64,000 bases of DNA from Allohahella marinimesophila (GTDB lineage Bacteria; Pseudomonadota; Gammaproteobacteria; Pseudomonadales; Oleiphilaceae), in NCBI RefSeq assembly GCF_039538005.1, contig NZ_BAABBO010000007.1, positions 558,001 through 622,000 of the forward strand. Reading direction: 5' to 3'. The position numbers were made by a program, and so were the translations under genes. Every line of letters begins with the position of its first letter. Positions within the stretch are counted from its first letter, which is position 1. The notes beneath the pieces were generated by a model. It searched no databases. It saw only the letters and a list, made by a program, of their open reading frames with translations, and was not told the origin of the DNA. Of the stretch, positions 61,938 through 64,000 are shown piece after piece.

Positions 61938-64000
61938 ATGCCCCTGACCACTCACCCCAAGAGCTTTACACCAGTTCGACGCATGCTCATCGAGCCCGTG
62001 CTGCTTGGCCTTGCGCTCGTCGCTCTATACGCCGTGCTGTCCCTGACAGCTGTGTTCGAAAAGCTTGACCTGTTTGCGCTGGACCTGGCACTTGCCAACG
62101 CACCGCCACTCACCATGCAGCAGAGCGAGCTCGTGACGATAGACGAACGAAGTATTCGTGCCATTGGTCCATGGCCATGGCCCCGCCAGATTCACGCCCA
62201 ACTGGTCGACACACTCACGGCGGCGGGAGCGGAGGTCATCGTATTCGACATCCTGTTCAGCGAACCCCGAGAAGGCGATGCCAGACTGGAGACAGCGTTT
62301 CAGTCTCACGGCCGTATAGTTCTGCCGATGCATACCGACGGTGATTATGGCGTCCTGCCACTGGTCCCGCTTCGCCAGTCGAGTACTCGAATCGGGCTGA
62401 CGGAAGTGGCACTCGATATCGACGGCATCGCCAGACGAAGCCCCCGCACCCGCAGTTTCAAGGCTGCCGAGCTCGTGAATATGGACCTCGACTCCAGTGC
62501 GGCAGAGGCCAGTTGGTATACCTTCGACTCTCTGGCAGAAGCTGCCTGGCGGCTAAGAGCCGGACATTCGACCTCAAGTCTGGAACGCCGCCGGACGGAG
62601 CACGCCAGCGATCAGATACTGCCCCGACTGGGGCGCAGCGCCGAGCGATCCTGGTCGTATGTCGATGTCCTCACACCCATGAGCCTGCCCGACCTTCGGG
62701 GGCGAACGGTCTTCGTGGGGTCAAGCAGTCCCGGCCTCGGGGACACGCTGTCGATCGCCGACACCGATCGCAGCCGCAGCGTTCCTGGTGTTGTCTTTCA
62801 TCGCGGCACTTTCGAAGCCATAGCACAACAAAGACTCATCTCGCCGGCTGACAAGCGGCTCGAGTACCTGACTGCCCTCGCAGCCATTGCCATTGTCGTC
62901 ACGGCCCTGGTCCTGTTGCCAGCCAGTCTGGGCCTGATCCTGGTGCTTCTGAGCACAGCGTTGGTGATGACGCTGTCGCTGGTCACCCTGAGTGCGCTAC
63001 AGATGTGGCTGGCGCCATCTGCCATCGTCGCCGTTCTGTTGACGGCCTACCCCATATGGAGCTGGCGTCGTCTCACCAGAACTTCTCGCTATCTTCGGCA
63101 TGAGATTTTGCGCCTGTCGATTCAGCCCCAGCTTTATGAGATGACCGGGCGACGCGGCCAGGACAATGGTCGCTGGATCAGTGAAGTCTGTCAGTTTTTC
63201 CAGCCACTGCACTATTCGGTCGTTGATACAGCAGAGTTGTCTGATCAAACGCTTGAGACCGAAGATGAGCCGCTTGTCGATACCGACCCAGATCTTGTAG
63301 AACTCAGTTTTGAACTGGCACCGCTCTTCCCCGACGACGCCCGCGTGCGGGGACCACTGCCTCGCGTTCATATGCAGTTTTCCGGCGAAAGGCGTGACGA
63401 GCTACCTGAGATGCAGCAACATCTCGAGGCCATGCTGGGCACCGCAAGAGCGTCCGCGAGCCTAGCTGACAACAGCAGCTGGCAACTGGGCAGCAGTGAG
63501 CGGCAAATTCGTACCATTCGTAGCGCGATCGACAACTTGGGACAATTGAACAGCTTTGCGCGAACCATTATCAATGAGGTATCAGACGGGATCGTAGTCG
63601 TGGGCCCGACCGGCTGCATCGTCCTACTGAACAAGCGCGCCAGGCAGATTCTGGGCAAGCGCGTTCGCCATGGTGATGCGCTCAGCGACCATCTGCCCGA
63701 GTCGCGACTGGTGAGCCGTGCTGACTGGGCAGACAGCCTGCGTCAGGCTATCCTGACTCAAACTGTTCACAAGCGTGAAGTCACTGCGGCCAACCTGGCC
63801 TATATCGTGTCCATTTCGCCGTTTCGACCTGACGCAAAGACGGCCACAGGCGCGGTGGTCAGTCTGACCGATATCTTTCCCATTCACGAGGCACAGAAAG
63901 ACAGGCTCGAAGCCATCAATTTCGTGTCGCACGATATTCGCTCTCCACTGGCCTCACAGTTGGCCACCTTCGATGCACTGGACAGCTTGATCAGCAGCAT
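61938..64000 (+). CDS. CHASE2 sensor histidine kinase, C-terminally incomplete
   Basis: The first 687 codons of a membrane kinase that runs off the right edge. After one transmembrane helix (about 15-38) lies an extracytoplasmic CHASE2 domain (about 45-300; LVTIDERSIRAIGPWPWPR, VFDILFSEP, and RGRTVFVGSSSPGLGDT), then three transmembrane helices (about 315-385), a linker, a PAS-like domain (about 545-640; INEVSDGIVVVGPTGCIVLL) and the dimerisation helix with phospho-acceptor His665 in FVSHDIRSPLA. The ATPase domain must lie outside. The ATG at 61938 has only a weak GAGCAAG site. It should phosphorylate the regulator encoded at 60017-60757. Confidence 0.9.
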   Translation, partial: MPLTTHPKSFTPVRRMLIEPVLLGLALVALYAVLSLTAVFEKLDLFALDLALANAPPLTMQQSELVTIDERSIRAIGPWPWPRQIHAQLVDTLTAAGAEVIVFDILFSEPREGDARLETAFQSHGRIVLPMHTDGDYGVLPLVPLRQSSTRIGLTEVALDIDGIARRSPRTRSFKAAELVNMDLDSSAAEASWYTFDSLAEAAWRLRAGHSTSSLERRRTEHASDQILPRLGRSAERSWSYVDVLTPMSLPDLRGRTVFVGSSSPGLGDTLSIADTDRSRSVPGVVFHRGTFEAIAQQRLISPADKRLEYLTALAAIAIVVTALVLLPASLGLILVLLSTALVMTLSLVTLSALQMWLAPSAIVAVLLTAYPIWSWRRLTRTSRYLRHEILRLSIQPQLYEMTGRRGQDNGRWISEVCQFFQPLHYSVVDTAELSDQTLETEDEPLVDTDPDLVELSFELAPLFPDDARVRGPLPRVHMQFSGERRDELPEMQQHLEAMLGTARASASLADNSSWQLGSSERQIRTIRSAIDNLGQLNSFARTIINEVSDGIVVVGPTGCIVLLNKRARQILGKRVRHGDALSDHLPESRLVSRADWADSLRQAILTQTVHKREVTAANLAYIVSISPFRPDAKTATGAVVSLTDIFPIHEAQKDRLEAINFVSHDIRSPLASQLATFDALDSLISS

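Noticed and set aside
1..64000. tRNA, rRNA, CRISPR array, insertion sequence, prophage or defence island
   Set aside because: I found no cloverleaf sequences, no regularly spaced repeats, no transposase or integrase motifs and no phage structural genes; the gene content is chromosomal core and near-core throughout.

Overview
The window is a gene-dense stretch (about 57 protein-coding loci, roughly 57% GC by eye) of a gammaproteobacterial chromosome. No gap between genes exceeds 300 bases. Gene order points to the Pseudomonas/Marinobacter/Halomonas side of the class: gyrA-serC-pheA-hisC-tyrA/aroA(fused)-cmk-rpsA-ihfB-lapA-lapB-pyrF, and argG-motY-pyrC-rnt-peroxiredoxin. A two-domain fatty acyl-CoA reductase of the Marinobacter Maqu_2220 type and a VolA/Pla-1-like surface lipoprotein lipase suggest a lipid- or hydrocarbon-associated, probably marine, lifestyle. 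MotY implies a polar flagellum. I see no tRNA, rRNA, CRISPR array, insertion sequence or prophage.

Layout. 1-7.5 kb: the start of an aldehyde dehydrogenase, a class V aminotransferase, LemA with an M48 protease, ergothioneine genes egtB-egtD, and a DUF4382 lipoprotein. 7.5-18.2 kb: an ABC exporter, a CHASE-PAS-PAS-GGDEF-EAL protein, an acyl-CoA ligase, a second elongation factor G, and malate:quinone oxidoreductase. 18.2-24.4 kb: the osmoregulated periplasmic glucan operon opgG-orf-opgH-yffB, then two bacterioferritin subunits and bfd behind a predicted Fur-controlled promoter. 24.4-42.6 kb: a long minus-strand run of housekeeping genes (DUF423, ilvD, pyrF, lapB, lapA, ihfB, rpsA, cmk, tyrA-aroA, hisC, pheA, serC, gyrA, purU, class I fumarase). 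42.7-53.2 kb: the lipase, argG, motY, pyrC-rnt, peroxiredoxin and the acyl-CoA reductase. 53.3-64 kb: an M16 lipoprotein protease, exonuclease I, an unknown protein, yciO-bolA, and a signalling module (OmpR-type regulator, LysM/FecR protein broken by a frameshift, CHASE2 histidine kinase running off the end).

How the genes fit together. Aromatic amino acid synthesis is concentrated at 31.9-36.3 kb (AroA, TyrA, HisC-type aminotransferase, chorismate mutase). The pheA product, however, has a shortened and motif-poor prephenate dehydratase region and a damaged phenylalanine-binding motif, so phenylalanine synthesis may depend on another enzyme. The two bacterioferritin subunits split the work: one keeps the heme methionine but lacks ferroxidase ligands, the other the reverse, with Bfd as the electron donor for iron release. 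Acyl-CoA ligase plus acyl-CoA reductase could make fatty alcohols for wax esters. The large diguanylate cyclase carries an EAL domain without its metal-binding aspartates.

The strongest leads for a second look are the degenerate P-protein, the unknown ORF coupled to opgH, the split-function bacterioferritin, the GGDEF/degenerate-EAL protein, and the frameshifted FecR gene between its regulator and kinase.
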